From assembly GCA_004557905.1 (NCBI GenBank), contig SFFH01000071.1, positions 1 through 12,525 on the forward strand: 12,525 bases of DNA, in the 5' to 3' direction. Of the stretch, positions 1 through 5,910 are shown in pieces. The first letter of the stretch is position 1; each line of letters opens with the position of its first letter. This DNA is from Clostridiales bacterium (lineage in GTDB: Bacteria > Bacillota > Clostridia > Christensenellales > Aristaeellaceae). The position numbers and the translations under genes are program-made. The notes beneath the pieces were generated by a model, which had not been told where the DNA came from, searched no databases, and worked only from the letters and a program-made list of their open reading frames with translations.

Positions 1-17
1 CACTGAGCTACTACCGC
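1..17 (-). tRNA. tRNA, 5' end only (probably tRNA-Gly)
   Basis: Only the first 17 bases are inside the window. Read on the minus strand they give acceptor GCGGTAG, then TA, then the D-arm start GCTCAGTG, exactly as a tRNA begins. The anticodon lies outside. The acceptor plus D-arm start resembles clostridial tRNA-Gly genes, and Gly commonly follows Phe in such arrays, so Gly is an inference. It is the last visible gene of the tRNA operon, 5 bases after tRNA-Phe. Confidence 0.65.
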
Positions 18-22
18 ATATC

Positions 23-98
23 TGGTGCCTTGGGGCGGAATCGAACCACCGACACGTAGATTTTCAGTCTACTGCTCTACCGACTGAGCTACCAAGGC
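23..98 (-). tRNA. tRNA-Phe (GAA)
   Basis: The minus strand folds as a complete cloverleaf of 76 nt including an encoded CCA. The acceptor is GCCTTGG paired with CCAAGGC, and the T loop is GGTTCGATTCC. The anticodon stem GTAGA/TCTAC encloses the loop CTGAAAA with anticodon GAA. It is the third gene of the visible tRNA operon, 7 bases after tRNA-Asp. Confidence 0.97.
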
Positions 99-105
99 AT
101 AAAAG

Positions 106-182
106 TGGCGACGCGGAAGGGGCTCGAACCCTCGACCTCCAGCGTGACAGGCTGGCATTCTAACCGACTGAACTACCGCGCC
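106..182 (-). tRNA. tRNA-Asp (GTC)
   Basis: This is a complete 77-nt cloverleaf on the minus strand. Acceptor GGCGCGG pairs with CCGCGTC through one G-T wobble. The D-arm is GTTCAGTCGGTTAGAAT, the anticodon loop CTGTCAC gives anticodon GTC, the T loop is GGGTTCGAGCCC, and the 3' end is an encoded GCCA. It is the second gene of the operon, 10 bases after tRNA-Val. Confidence 0.97.
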
Positions 183-192
183 ACTATGAAAT

Positions 193-268
193 TGGTGGGA
201 ACAACAGGGCTCGAACCTGTGACCCTCTGCTTGTAAGGCAGATGCTCTCCCAGCTGAGCTATGCTCCC
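193..268 (-). tRNA. tRNA-Val (TAC)
   Basis: This is a complete 76-nt cloverleaf on the minus strand. Acceptor GGGAGCA pairs with TGTTCCC, the D-arm begins GCTCAGCTGGGAGAGC, and the anticodon stem TCTGC/GCAGA holds loop CTTACAA with anticodon TAC. CCA is encoded. It is the promoter-proximal gene of the tRNA operon. Confidence 0.97.
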
Positions 269-315
269 GGGGTCCGCCGCATCGCTTGAATGTGTCGAGC
301 GCGGCGACGTGGTAT

Positions 316-344
316 ATAATACACTAGAGCCGCGCATTTGTCAA
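316..344 (-). promoter_or_regulatory. sigma-A type promoter of the tRNA operon
   Basis: On the minus strand a consensus -35 TTGACA (339-344) and a -10 TATTAT (316-321) are separated by exactly 17 bases. The predicted start is near 309, about 40 nt before tRNA-Val, which fits a processed tRNA leader. A strong match is expected for a stable-RNA operon. Confidence 0.9.
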
Positions 345-456
345 TGCTTTTTTCAAAATAAATGTAAATTTCGTGCACGCTTCTGTATACATCCGGCGAT
401 TGCTGAAAAAAGCGGGCCGCGTCTTGAGCGGGCGTCCCGGCACGGCCGGCCCGGGC

Positions 457-512
457 ATAAAAACACCGGAGCTGCATCATCGGCTCGCCTTCAGCGCCTC
501 ACAGCTCCGGTG
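457..512 (-). terminator. rho-independent terminator of the hpf unit
   Basis: On the minus strand a perfect 11-bp stem (CACCGGAGCTG at 512-502 with CAGCTCCGGTG at 474-464) is followed directly by TTTTTAT. The loop of 27 nt is longer than usual but can be partly structured. It lies about 90 nt after the stop of the small membrane-protein gene and closes the hpf transcription unit before the tRNA promoter. Confidence 0.75.
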
Positions 513-599
513 CAATCGATTCGTCGATATGTTTCCCTCTTTTCTCTCGTACGCAGCCGCGTACGTCAGGAGCCCTGCTCCTCGTGTTGTGCAAAGGTT

Positions 600-992
600 T
601 CAGTCAACGGCGTCCTCTGCGCCGGTCGTTTCGGTTCTGGCAGCGGATTCTTCCTCGGCAAGCGCCATCTTCGCAATCTCTTCTTCGCTCAGTCCTGCAA
701 GTGCGCCTTCATACATTTCATCACTTTGCGCCGCATCCTTGCTCTGCGCCTCTTGGGTCACGCCTGCTTCGCCGGCCTTCGCCTCATCAGTGGGCTTCTC
801 TTCTGCGTTTGGCTCCGCGTCCGCATCCGCCTGCTTGGTTTCTTCAATATTCTGATTTTCCTGGGTCTTGCTTTCATTTCCCGTGGTGACTGCCGCATCC
901 TTGCCTGCGAAGTTGATCACCAGTATCACGCCGATGACCACGATCAGCGCAGCTGCGAGCACAGCCACCACTTTCTTTATCGCCGGATCCAT
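600..992 (-). CDS. small single-pass membrane protein with acidic tail
   Basis: I do not recognise a family for this 130-residue protein. A short N-terminus, MDPAIKK, is followed by one hydrophobic segment at about residues 6-28 (many Val, Ala, Ile). The remaining ~100 residues are low-complexity, rich in Glu, Ala, Asp, Lys and Thr, and end in a possible short helix (LSEEEIAKMALAEEE). No lysines or arginines flank a cleavage site, so a membrane anchor with the acidic tail on one face is more likely than secretion. ATG at 992 was chosen over the upstream in-frame GTG at 1022 because AAAGGGTGG lies 5 nt before it. The gene sits 84 nt after hpf with no promoter seen between, so co-transcription with hpf is likely. 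The terminator at 457-512 follows. Confidence 0.7.
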   Translation of the reverse strand: MDPAIKKVVAVLAAALIVVIGVILVINFAGKDAAVTTGNESKTQENQNIEETKQADADAEPNAEEKPTDEAKAGEAGVTQEAQSKDAAQSDEMYEGALAGLSEEEIAKMALAEEESAARTETTGAEDAVD

Positions 993-1076
993 CGGTACCA
1001 CCCTTTCTCTTTCGCTCCTCACGGCTCACTTGAGGGGCGCTTACTCGTTGTCCTTGGACCGCTCAGGTTTGGATTC

Positions 1077-1634
1077 TCACAGATTCTCGAGCTCGATCAG
1101 GCCGCAGCCGCCGTCCTTGCGGCGATAAACCGTCGCTGCGTTGCCGGTCTCCACGTTCGAGAACATGTAGAACGAATGTCCCAGCAGGTCCATCTCCAGA
1201 ATCGCATCGTCCACGCTCATGGGCTTGGCCGCATAGCGCTTGACACGCAGGACCTTCTGTTCCTGCTCCTCCATGGCTTCCTCCCCGGCAGCAACCGAGG
1301 CATCTTCCGCCACCGCAGGCTTCTTGCGAAGGTCGCGTCCCAGACGGGTGCGAAGCTTCTTCATCTGGCGTTCCAGGATATCTATGCCTTTATCCAGCGC
1401 GGGAAGGGAAATCTCCCGCTCCTGGTTTTCCGTTCGGAGCGTGTGCCCGAGGTAGGGCATCGTCATTTCGACCTTGTACGTGTTCTTCTGCTCGGTGACG
1501 CGAACCGTGATCACGGTCGCGTCAGGCGCTTCATCCTTGAAGTATGCGTCCATGCGCTGGTGGCAGCGCTTGTTCATGGTCTCCTGAATCGAAGCGGGGA
1601 CGTGCGCGTCTTTCATCACAAAACGTACGATCAT
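1077..1634 (-). CDS. hpf: ribosome hibernation promoting factor, long form
   Basis: Long-form HPF binds the 30S subunit and joins two 70S ribosomes into inactive 100S dimers during slow growth. Residues 1-100 match the S30AE ribosome-binding domain, ending in the basic helix DILERQMKKLRTRLGRDLRKK. An acidic Ala/Glu linker covers about 104-126. Residues 128-185 are the C-terminal dimerisation domain, with the typical RVKRYAAKPMSVDDAILEMD, LLGHSFYMF and VYRRKDGGCGLIE segments. The 185-residue length is normal for the long form. The N-terminus (MIVRFVMKDAHVPASIQETM) departs somewhat from the usual sequence but keeps the pattern. The start is fixed by AAAGGAGG 8 nt upstream. It has its own promoter at 1721-1749 with a leader of about 80 nt. 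Confidence 0.95.
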   Translation of the reverse strand: MIVRFVMKDAHVPASIQETMNKRCHQRMDAYFKDEAPDATVITVRVTEQKNTYKVEMTMPYLGHTLRTENQEREISLPALDKGIDILERQMKKLRTRLGRDLRKKPAVAEDASVAAGEEAMEEQEQKVLRVKRYAAKPMSVDDAILEMDLLGHSFYMFSNVETGNAATVYRRKDGGCGLIELENL

Positions 1635-1720
1635 ACGGTCGGCCTCCTTTACAAGGGAATTGCCTGATTCTCGGTCATCCTGGGTTGCTGATGATGCTTG
1701 TTCTCCTTTCTGGTGGCTTT

Positions 1721-1749
1721 AGTATAGCCGCTTTTGTGAAGGGATTCAA
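1721..1749 (-). promoter_or_regulatory. sigma-A type promoter of hpf
   Basis: On the minus strand, -35 TTGAAT (1744-1749) and -10 TATACT (1721-1726) are 17 bases apart. It lies between the Nudix stop and hpf, giving a leader of about 80 nt. I saw no terminator after the Nudix gene, so some hpf transcripts may also come from upstream. The leader contains a second purine-rich AGAAAGGAG, but no ATG follows it at a suitable distance. Confidence 0.8.
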
Positions 1750-1776
1750 GCGCTTTCGCATATTATTTGTAAGTAT

Positions 1777-2364
1777 TTAACAATCGTTCGCCCGTCTGAG
1801 CAGCCGTTCATAAACCGGCAGCATCGGCGGTTCGCTCACGCTTTCGCAAAGGCGGTCAACTGCAATCCAGCCGACGGCGCTGTTTTCGTCCTCGCGCACA
1901 GAGAGCGGCAGGCTGTCGTCCGCCTCAAAGAGGTAGGACACGTTCAGGTGCAGGTGGCTGCCCACCGGTTTGCCGCGTTTCACATGCGCCCAGACCGGCA
2001 GGATCTCGAGCGACGCGATGCCGCCGCCCAGCCGCGTAAGGCCCGAAATGCCCGTCTCCTCCCGCGCTTCCCGCCGCGCCACCGCCTCGAAATCGCTTTC
2101 GCCGTCCGCGTGGCCGCCCGTCCAGGCCCAGCTGTTGTAGATCCGGTGGAACGCCATCAGGGTGCGCCGGCGGTCCTTGCTTACGATGATCGAGGACGCG
2201 GTCATGTGCGCGATCTCGCTCTCCCGGGTGAGGATCGCGTCGCCGAGGCGGTCAATCATTTCAAGGATCATTCGCTGCTCCTGCGCCTCGCGGTCATCTC
2301 CCGCCCGAAAGCGGACGATCGGTTCGGCCCATACGGGCAGAATGTTCGGTTTTTGTCCGTTCAT
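1777..2364 (-). CDS. Nudix hydrolase
   Basis: Nudix enzymes cleave nucleoside-diphosphate-linked compounds with divalent metal; the substrate here is unknown. The 195-residue protein has an N-terminal helical part, a conserved TRESEIAHMTASSIIVSKD strand, and then NSWAWTGGHADGE. The Nudix box reads G84-x5-S90-x7-REAREETGI (98-106), so the catalytic REUXEEXGU half is intact. The first conserved Glu of the box is Ser90, with a Glu one position earlier. Clostridial relatives usually read GGHADGDE or GGHADGEE here. A C-terminal PVGSHLHLNVSYLFEAD segment is typical of this subgroup. ATG at 2364 overlaps the stop of the flavodoxin gene as ATGA and is preceded by GGGAGGCGG, so the two genes are translationally coupled. 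A longer in-frame extension to 2559 is only a shadow of the upstream gene. Confidence 0.92.
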   Translation of the reverse strand: MNGQKPNILPVWAEPIVRFRAGDDREAQEQRMILEMIDRLGDAILTRESEIAHMTASSIIVSKDRRRTLMAFHRIYNSWAWTGGHADGESDFEAVARREAREETGISGLTRLGGGIASLEILPVWAHVKRGKPVGSHLHLNVSYLFEADDSLPLSVREDENSAVGWIAVDRLCESVSEPPMLPVYERLLRRANDC

Positions 2365-2954
2365 GCGTCCGCCTCCCGGCCAAAGTGCGCCGCGTGGACG
2401 ATCGGCGCAAGATCGGCCTCGTCCGAGAAGTCGAGCACGCCGCCCTCCGCCTCCAGCATCAGGCGCTCCGTCTCGCTGCGCGAGGACGCTTCCTTCTTTC
2501 GGACCTGGGACAGGAGCGCCTTCATCAGCATCCGCTCCATCAGGCCCAGGCTGCTCCAACGGAGCGCACCGCGCAGATGGAAGACCGCCACGCGGTCCGC
2601 CGCGTCACCCAGCGCCTGACGGATCTGGCTGTTAAGGCTTTCTCGCACATCTGCCTCCGCCGGATCGTACAGGCCGCAGGTGAAGAGCACCAGCCGCTTG
2701 TCCCCCAGCTCCGCGATGTTGTCCGCGAAAAAGTCCAGTCCCTTGAGCTTGCCCGCGTACACCGGGCAGCCCAGCACAATCGCGTCGTACGTCTTCGCCT
2801 GCGCGAGCTTTGCGTAGGCCGCCTCCTTCACCAGCGCGTCCAGCGGCTGCGCGATGCGCTCCGCATAGCGCTGCGTGGCGCCGTGCTTAGTCGTGTAGAG
2901 CACGAGCGTGCCGCCGGGCTTGCGCTCCTTCTTTCTGCCGAAAAGGGATTCCAT
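2361..2954 (-). CDS. flavodoxin-domain protein (HemG/Flavodoxin_5-like)
   Basis: This is a 197-residue FMN-binding flavodoxin-fold protein. The FMN phosphate loop is seen at residues 21-27 (TTKHGAT) after a first beta strand (TLVLY). The second flavin-contact loop is LGCPVYAG at 61-68. A C-terminal region with HLRGALRW and a helix LGLMERMLMKALL resembles the HemG-like flavodoxin group, whose known member oxidises protoporphyrinogen. No haem genes lie nearby, so that activity should not be assumed. The start at 2954 has GGAGG about 8 nt upstream; the in-frame ATG further out at 3008 has no site and overlaps the promoter. It is first in a two-gene operon with the Nudix hydrolase. Confidence 0.9.
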   Translation of the reverse strand: MESLFGRKKERKPGGTLVLYTTKHGATQRYAERIAQPLDALVKEAAYAKLAQAKTYDAIVLGCPVYAGKLKGLDFFADNIAELGDKRLVLFTCGLYDPAEADVRESLNSQIRQALGDAADRVAVFHLRGALRWSSLGLMERMLMKALLSQVRKKEASSRSETERLMLEAEGGVLDFSDEADLAPIVHAAHFGREADA

Positions 2955-2996
2955 CCTCTGTTCCTCCGTCGTCTCTTGATCTTGCCTGATGGAATC

Positions 2997-3002
2997 AGTA
3001 TA
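2997..3002 (-). promoter_or_regulatory. extended -10 promoter of the flavodoxin-Nudix operon
   Basis: The minus strand carries TGGTATACT, an extended -10 (TG-n-TATACT), about 42 nt before the flavodoxin start codon. The -35 is weak (TTTTCT at a 17-base spacing), which is common with an extended -10. It starts just after the terminator at 3025-3045. Confidence 0.65.
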
Positions 3003-3020
3003 CCACAAACCTGTGCATCA

Positions 3021-3045
3021 GAAAAGCCGCAGAAGCTCTGCGGCT
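3021..3045 (-). terminator. rho-independent terminator of the padR operon
   Basis: A perfect 9-bp stem (AGCCGCAGA/TCTGCGGCT, 3-nt loop) is followed on the minus strand by TTTTC. It lies about 170 nt after the last gene of the padR operon and just upstream of the next promoter, which suits a terminator. The T run is short. Confidence 0.65.
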
Positions 3046-3069
3046 AATCAACGCTTGCAAATCCAACCC

Positions 3070-3178
3070 GTTTCAATCGTAGACCGCTGCGCGGTCTGCT
3101 CTGAAACTGCGTCTTCATGATGATTTGGGATACGTTAGGGCTGCCGCCCTAAGACCTGCCTGGGGATTTCATCCCCAG
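3070..3178. repeat. cluster of three perfect intergenic hairpins
   Basis: Three perfect inverted repeats stand in line between the last padR-operon gene and its terminator. The first is AGACCGC-TGC-GCGGTCT at 3081-3097, with outer arms GTTTCA (3070-3075) and TGAAAC (3102-3107). The second is TTAGGGC-TGCC-GCCCTAA at 3135-3152. The third is CTGGGGA-TTTCA-TCCCCAG at 3160-3178. AGACCT flanks the third on both sides. None is followed by a T run. The layout resembles the hairpin-rich intergenic repeats seen in many Clostridia, but I cannot name a family. Confidence 0.6.
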
Positions 3179-3212
3179 ACCTCTTCTTCGCTTCGCGCTG
3201 CACAAAGCCGCT

Positions 3213-3434
3213 TTAGCGTTTGGACGCGTCCTTTTCAAAGCGGACGGCGTAGCGGCGCAGGAAGCCCAGCACCACCACAAAAGCACATGCGCCGGGGGCC
3301 AGCAGCGCGGCCAGCAGCACATACAGCGCCGGGAGATCGGCCGCCTTCTCGCTGGGCGAGGTGACGATCACCCGCAGGGACAGCAGCTGGGCGGCTGCGT
3401 TCATCAGGTTGTCTCTGATCTGCTCAAAATCCAT
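3213..3434 (-). CDS. small single-pass membrane protein
   Basis: I recognise no family for this 73-residue protein. It has a mildly amphipathic N-terminal part (about 1-33), one hydrophobic segment at about 36-58 (LPALYVLLAALLAPGACAFVV), and a basic end (RRYAVRFEKDASKR) that should face the cytoplasm. The start has AAGGAGGGCGG in front, and this site overlaps the stop of the preceding gene, so coupling is likely. It is the last gene of the padR operon. Confidence 0.75.
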   Translation of the reverse strand: MDFEQIRDNLMNAAAQLLSLRVIVTSPSEKAADLPALYVLLAALLAPGACAFVVVLGFLRRYAVRFEKDASKR

Positions 3435-3447
3435 CTGTCCGCCCTCC

Positions 3448-3639
3448 TTACGCCTTCGTCACGCGAACCTTCATGCCGAAGGCCACGATCAGCAGCACCG
3501 TGATGACCGCCAGGCGGATGCTCGCCACCGCGAGCAGCGCGGCCAGCCAGACGGGCAGCTTGGCAAACGTGCGGCCGTTTCCCTCGACGGTCAGCCTGCC
3601 GCCGAAGAAAATGCCCAGGTATTCCTTGACCCTATCCAT
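3448..3639 (-). CDS. small membrane protein, possibly DUF4342-like
   Basis: This is a 63-residue protein. A polar N-terminus with an RLTVEGNGRTFAKLP strand leads into a hydrophobic segment at about 28-55, then a basic KVRVTKA end. The order of short strand, IP/LP turn and hydrophobic stretch recalls the C-terminal part of DUF4342 proteins, but the match is weak by eye. AAGGAGCGAGG precedes the start, which lies 12 nt after the stop of the DUF4097 gene, so it belongs to the padR operon. Confidence 0.7.
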   Translation of the reverse strand: MDRVKEYLGIFFGGRLTVEGNGRTFAKLPVWLAALLAVASIRLAVITVLLIVAFGMKVRVTKA

Positions 3640-3651
3640 GAACCTCGCTCC

Positions 3652-5409
3652 TTACAGTCTCGTGATGATCAGCTTGCCGCGCATGGTCTCCATGCGGATG
3701 GGCAGGCCGCAGGTGCCGTAACGGTTCGGGCCGAACTCGTTGACGATCTCGCAGCCGAGCGCGCCGCTGCTCTCCGCGACAAAGCCGCGGATGTCGCCCG
3801 GCAGCGCCAGGCGCACGTCGCCGTGCACCGAGGAAATCTGCACCTTCTTGGTCGGTGCGACGGTGCACAGCAGCTCCACGTCGCTGGACACCGCGCTGAC
3901 CTCCCACTCGTCGCACGCGCCCTCGACGTGCACCCGGCCGGAGACCACGTTCACGTCCACCTTGTGCGCGTCGCAGGAGATGAACTGGCCGCCGGAGACG
4001 GTCGTCACCGCGATCGTGTCCGCGCAGGCGCTGACCGTCGCATGGCCGGACACCGTCGTCACGGCGATGTCCCCCGCACGGGTCTTCGCGTCCGGCTCCA
4101 CGCGCACGCTGCCGGAGGTGGTGGTCACCTTCACGTCGTCCAGGTCGAGCTCGCCGATGCGCACGTCGCCGCTGGTCGTGGTGATCGCGTAGCCGGCCGC
4201 ATAGCCGCGCGGCACGCGCACGGTGATTCTGCCGCCCGCCTTCTGGAAGACGGAGAAGAACGTCTTGAACACATCCGGATTCTTGCGGCGGATGGTCAGC
4301 GTGTGGCCGGACATCGTGACGACCGGCTCGCTGTCGGCATTCTGCGCCTCCCAGAGGGTCTCCACATCCGTGCCGTCCGCCGGGACGATCTCCACGTCGT
4401 CCGCGTCCAGCTGGATATCGATCTTGTGCAGGCCCGCCGCCGGGAAGGTCTGCCTTCCGCTGACCGGCTCGCCCGCGTCGCGCACGACGTACTCCGCCGC
4501 GCCCTCAGCTGCATCCCGCGCGGCCTTTGCCGCCTGGTGGATCACCTCTTCGGCCTCGCGCGTCATCTCGTCGACGGCTTTGGAAAATGCCTCCTCGTCC
4601 GGTTCGCCGTCCCCAAACGGCTCCGCTGCCGGCGCCCCGTCCGGTTCCGTCTCCTGCGCGTCCTCTCCGTCCGCCTCCCGGGCAGCCCTTTCGGCCTCGC
4701 GGCGCGCATCCTCCATCGCGTCTTTCATCGCATCTTCCAGGTCGTTCTCCGGGGCAGCCGTTTCCTGCGGCTCCTCCTTTTCCTGTTCCGTTCCCTGCTC
4801 CGTCTCCTGCGGCGCAGCTTCCTTGTTCGCGCCGAAGTCGAACACCAGCTCGCCGTCCTCGCCCGCAAACTTGTCAATGGCCTCTTCCGCGGCCTTCTGC
4901 GCATCGCGCATGCCCTTCCTGGCCGCGCGGCCCAGCTTGCCCAGCACGCCGCCGGTCGCGTCGTCCATCTGGCCGTAGAGCTTCTTCGCCTCAGGCATGA
5001 TCGCCTGGCCAAAGTCGCCCAGCGCGGTAAACGCCTTGTTCAGCGCGTCGCCCAGATCGGTCTGGGGCGCCTCCCCGGCGTCCTTGCCGGCGTCTTCCCC
5101 GGCCGTCTCTCCGGCGTCCTCCTCCGGCTCCGTGCCGGTCTTCAGCTCAGGGACGGTCTCCTCCTGCGGCGCATCGCCGGACTGCTGCTCGTCCATGCGC
5201 TTCATCTCCTCCAGCAGGCCGCACACGTCCTCCAGCGACGCGGCAACCTCCACAAAGGCCTCCTCCTCGCTCTTGCCCTGCGCGACAGAGTCCTCATAGC
5301 GCGCCTGCGCGTTGGCCATCAGCTCGTCGCGCAGCGCGAGGTTCTCCGCCGTCATCTTCATCTCGGAAAAAATTTCATCAACCATGCTGCGAATCCGTTT
5401 GTTCATCAT
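3652..5409 (-). CDS. DUF4097-family beta-repeat protein with acidic helical middle
   Basis: This 585-residue protein has three parts. Residues 1-70 are helical and resemble the N-terminal prefix of proteins controlled by PadR-type regulators (RDELMANAQARYEDSV, GKSEEEAFVEVAASL). Residues about 71-310 are very rich in Glu, Ala, Asp and Pro, with helical Ala/Glu stretches. Residues about 320-585 match DUF4097, a beta-solenoid. Seven rungs at 409-534 repeat the pattern V-T-T-x-S-G-x-V-x-V (for example VTTTSGSVRV, VTTVSGHATV) every 18-22 residues. There is no signal peptide or membrane segment, so it is probably cytoplasmic or peripheral, perhaps held by the two small membrane proteins downstream. 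ATG at 5409 has GGAGG 9 nt upstream and overlaps the end of padR by 32 nt. A longer frame to 5484 is not supported. Function is unknown for the family. Confidence 0.88.
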   Translation of the reverse strand: MMNKRIRSMVDEIFSEMKMTAENLALRDELMANAQARYEDSVAQGKSEEEAFVEVAASLEDVCGLLEEMKRMDEQQSGDAPQEETVPELKTGTEPEEDAGETAGEDAGKDAGEAPQTDLGDALNKAFTALGDFGQAIMPEAKKLYGQMDDATGGVLGKLGRAARKGMRDAQKAAEEAIDKFAGEDGELVFDFGANKEAAPQETEQGTEQEKEEPQETAAPENDLEDAMKDAMEDARREAERAAREADGEDAQETEPDGAPAAEPFGDGEPDEEAFSKAVDEMTREAEEVIHQAAKAARDAAEGAAEYVVRDAGEPVSGRQTFPAAGLHKIDIQLDADDVEIVPADGTDVETLWEAQNADSEPVVTMSGHTLTIRRKNPDVFKTFFSVFQKAGGRITVRVPRGYAAGYAITTTSGDVRIGELDLDDVKVTTTSGSVRVEPDAKTRAGDIAVTTVSGHATVSACADTIAVTTVSGGQFISCDAHKVDVNVVSGRVHVEGACDEWEVSAVSSDVELLCTVAPTKKVQISSVHGDVRLALPGDIRGFVAESSGALGCEIVNEFGPNRYGTCGLPIRMETMRGKLIITRL

Positions 5410-5746
5410 CGAGCGAATCCTCCATTCCAAATAACGCTGATATGATGGCGCGGTATTTGCGCCAGTCCGCCAGGTTTTCCTCATACAGTGCGCGGCCTGC
5501 GTCCGTCAGGTGGTAATACCGCCTGCGCGCGCCCGCGTTTTCGTTGCCCCAATATGACTCGATCACGCCCGCGCTTTCCAGCCGGCGGAATGTCGTATAC
5601 AGGGTAGCCTCCTTCAGCTGCAGCTCCCCCCGGGAGATCTCCTGCACGTTCTTGCTGATCACGTAGCCGTAGCTGTCCTCTTTCGCCAGCTGCGCAAGGA
5701 TGATCGTATCCGTATAGCCGCGAAGGATATCCGATGCATTCAGCAT
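5378..5746 (-). CDS. PadR-family transcriptional regulator
   Basis: This 122-residue protein is a PadR winged-helix repressor. The hallmark segments are a first helix with DTIILAQLAKEDSYGYVISKNV, the recognition-helix region LKEATLYTTFRRLESAGVIESYW, the wing with RRRYYHLTDAGRALYEE, and a short C-terminal dimerisation helix. The length is typical of the short (subfamily 2) PadR proteins. ATG at 5746 follows GGAGGTGATG at 7-nt spacing; the extension to 5884 would run through the promoter. The stop overlaps the start of the DUF4097 gene, so the two are coupled. Such proteins usually repress their own operon, and the inverted repeat around its promoter fits this. The effector is unknown. Confidence 0.95.
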   Translation of the reverse strand: MLNASDILRGYTDTIILAQLAKEDSYGYVISKNVQEISRGELQLKEATLYTTFRRLESAGVIESYWGNENAGARRRYYHLTDAGRALYEENLADWRKYRAIISALFGMEDSLDDEQTDSQHG

Positions 5747-5760
5747 TTCATCACCTCCGA

Positions 5761-5806
5761 CGAGATACAGTCTATCACTATATACCTCGCCTGTCAATGT
5801 ATCTCG
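5761..5806. promoter_or_regulatory. 9-bp inverted repeat bracketing the padR promoter (candidate operator)
   Basis: CGAGATACA at 5761-5769 and its exact reverse complement TGTATCTCG at 5798-5806 enclose the promoter. One arm touches the -10 and start point; the other abuts the -35. The upstream arm is not transcribed from this promoter, so an RNA hairpin is excluded and a DNA-level operator is more likely. PadR autoregulation is the natural reading, but this is inference. Confidence 0.55.
5769..5797 (-). promoter_or_regulatory. sigma-A type promoter of the padR operon
   Basis: On the minus strand a consensus -35 TTGACA (5792-5797) and a -10 TAGACT (5769-5774) have a 17-base spacer. The predicted start is near 5762, which leaves a leader of about 15 nt containing the ribosome binding site. 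Confidence 0.8.
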
Positions 5807-5834
5807 CAAAGTTTTTTTCAAAAACATTCCGCCA

Positions 5835-5863
5835 TTGACGCTCCCGCGCCCATTGGGTATAAT
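5835..5863 (+). promoter_or_regulatory. sigma-A type promoter of the secreted-protein gene
   Basis: TTGACG (5835-5840) and a perfect TATAAT (5858-5863) are 17 bases apart. It fires away from the padR promoter; the two -35 boxes are 37 bases apart, so a repressor bound at the inverted repeat could affect both. Confidence 0.85.
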
Positions 5864-5910
5864 CAAGCTGTCAGATTTCCCCATCGACCATAAAGGAAGG
5901 GAACGCCTCC

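Larger units (their letters stand above)
269..599. other. intergenic region between tRNA operon and hpf unit
   Basis: No gene is supported in these 331 bases. They hold the tRNA promoter (316-344), the terminator of the hpf unit (457-512), and a short perfect hairpin of unknown role at 548-565 (CGTACGC, loop AGCC, GCGTACG). A GC-rich stretch around 430-456 contains GGCCGGCC and may form further structure. The open frames crossing this region look like shadows: they lack a ribosome binding site and run antisense into the hpf unit. Confidence 0.6.

Noticed and set aside
384..391. Another TGTATACA, the core of the GntR operator.
   Set aside because: The wider 13-base match is absent, it lies in the tRNA-hpf gap away from any suitable promoter position, and an 8-base palindrome is expected by chance.
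548..565. Perfect 7-bp hairpin CGTACGC-AGCC-GCGTACG considered as a terminator.
   Set aside because: No T run follows on either strand; the better terminator of the hpf unit is at 457-512.
981..1005. AGGGTGGTACCG on the minus strand matches most of the T-box antiterminator consensus.
   Set aside because: It abuts the start codon of the small membrane-protein gene and serves as its ribosome binding site. There is no Stem I, no room for a leader after hpf, no terminator pairing and no amino-acid gene downstream.
261..1667. 468-codon open frame on the plus strand.
   Set aside because: It begins inside tRNA-Val and runs antisense through the hpf unit; composition is that of a shadow frame.
3361..5445. 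694-codon open frame on the plus strand.
   Set aside because: It is antisense to the PadR and DUF4097 genes, rich in His/Arg/Leu as expected of a GC-rich shadow, and has no ribosome binding site or promoter.
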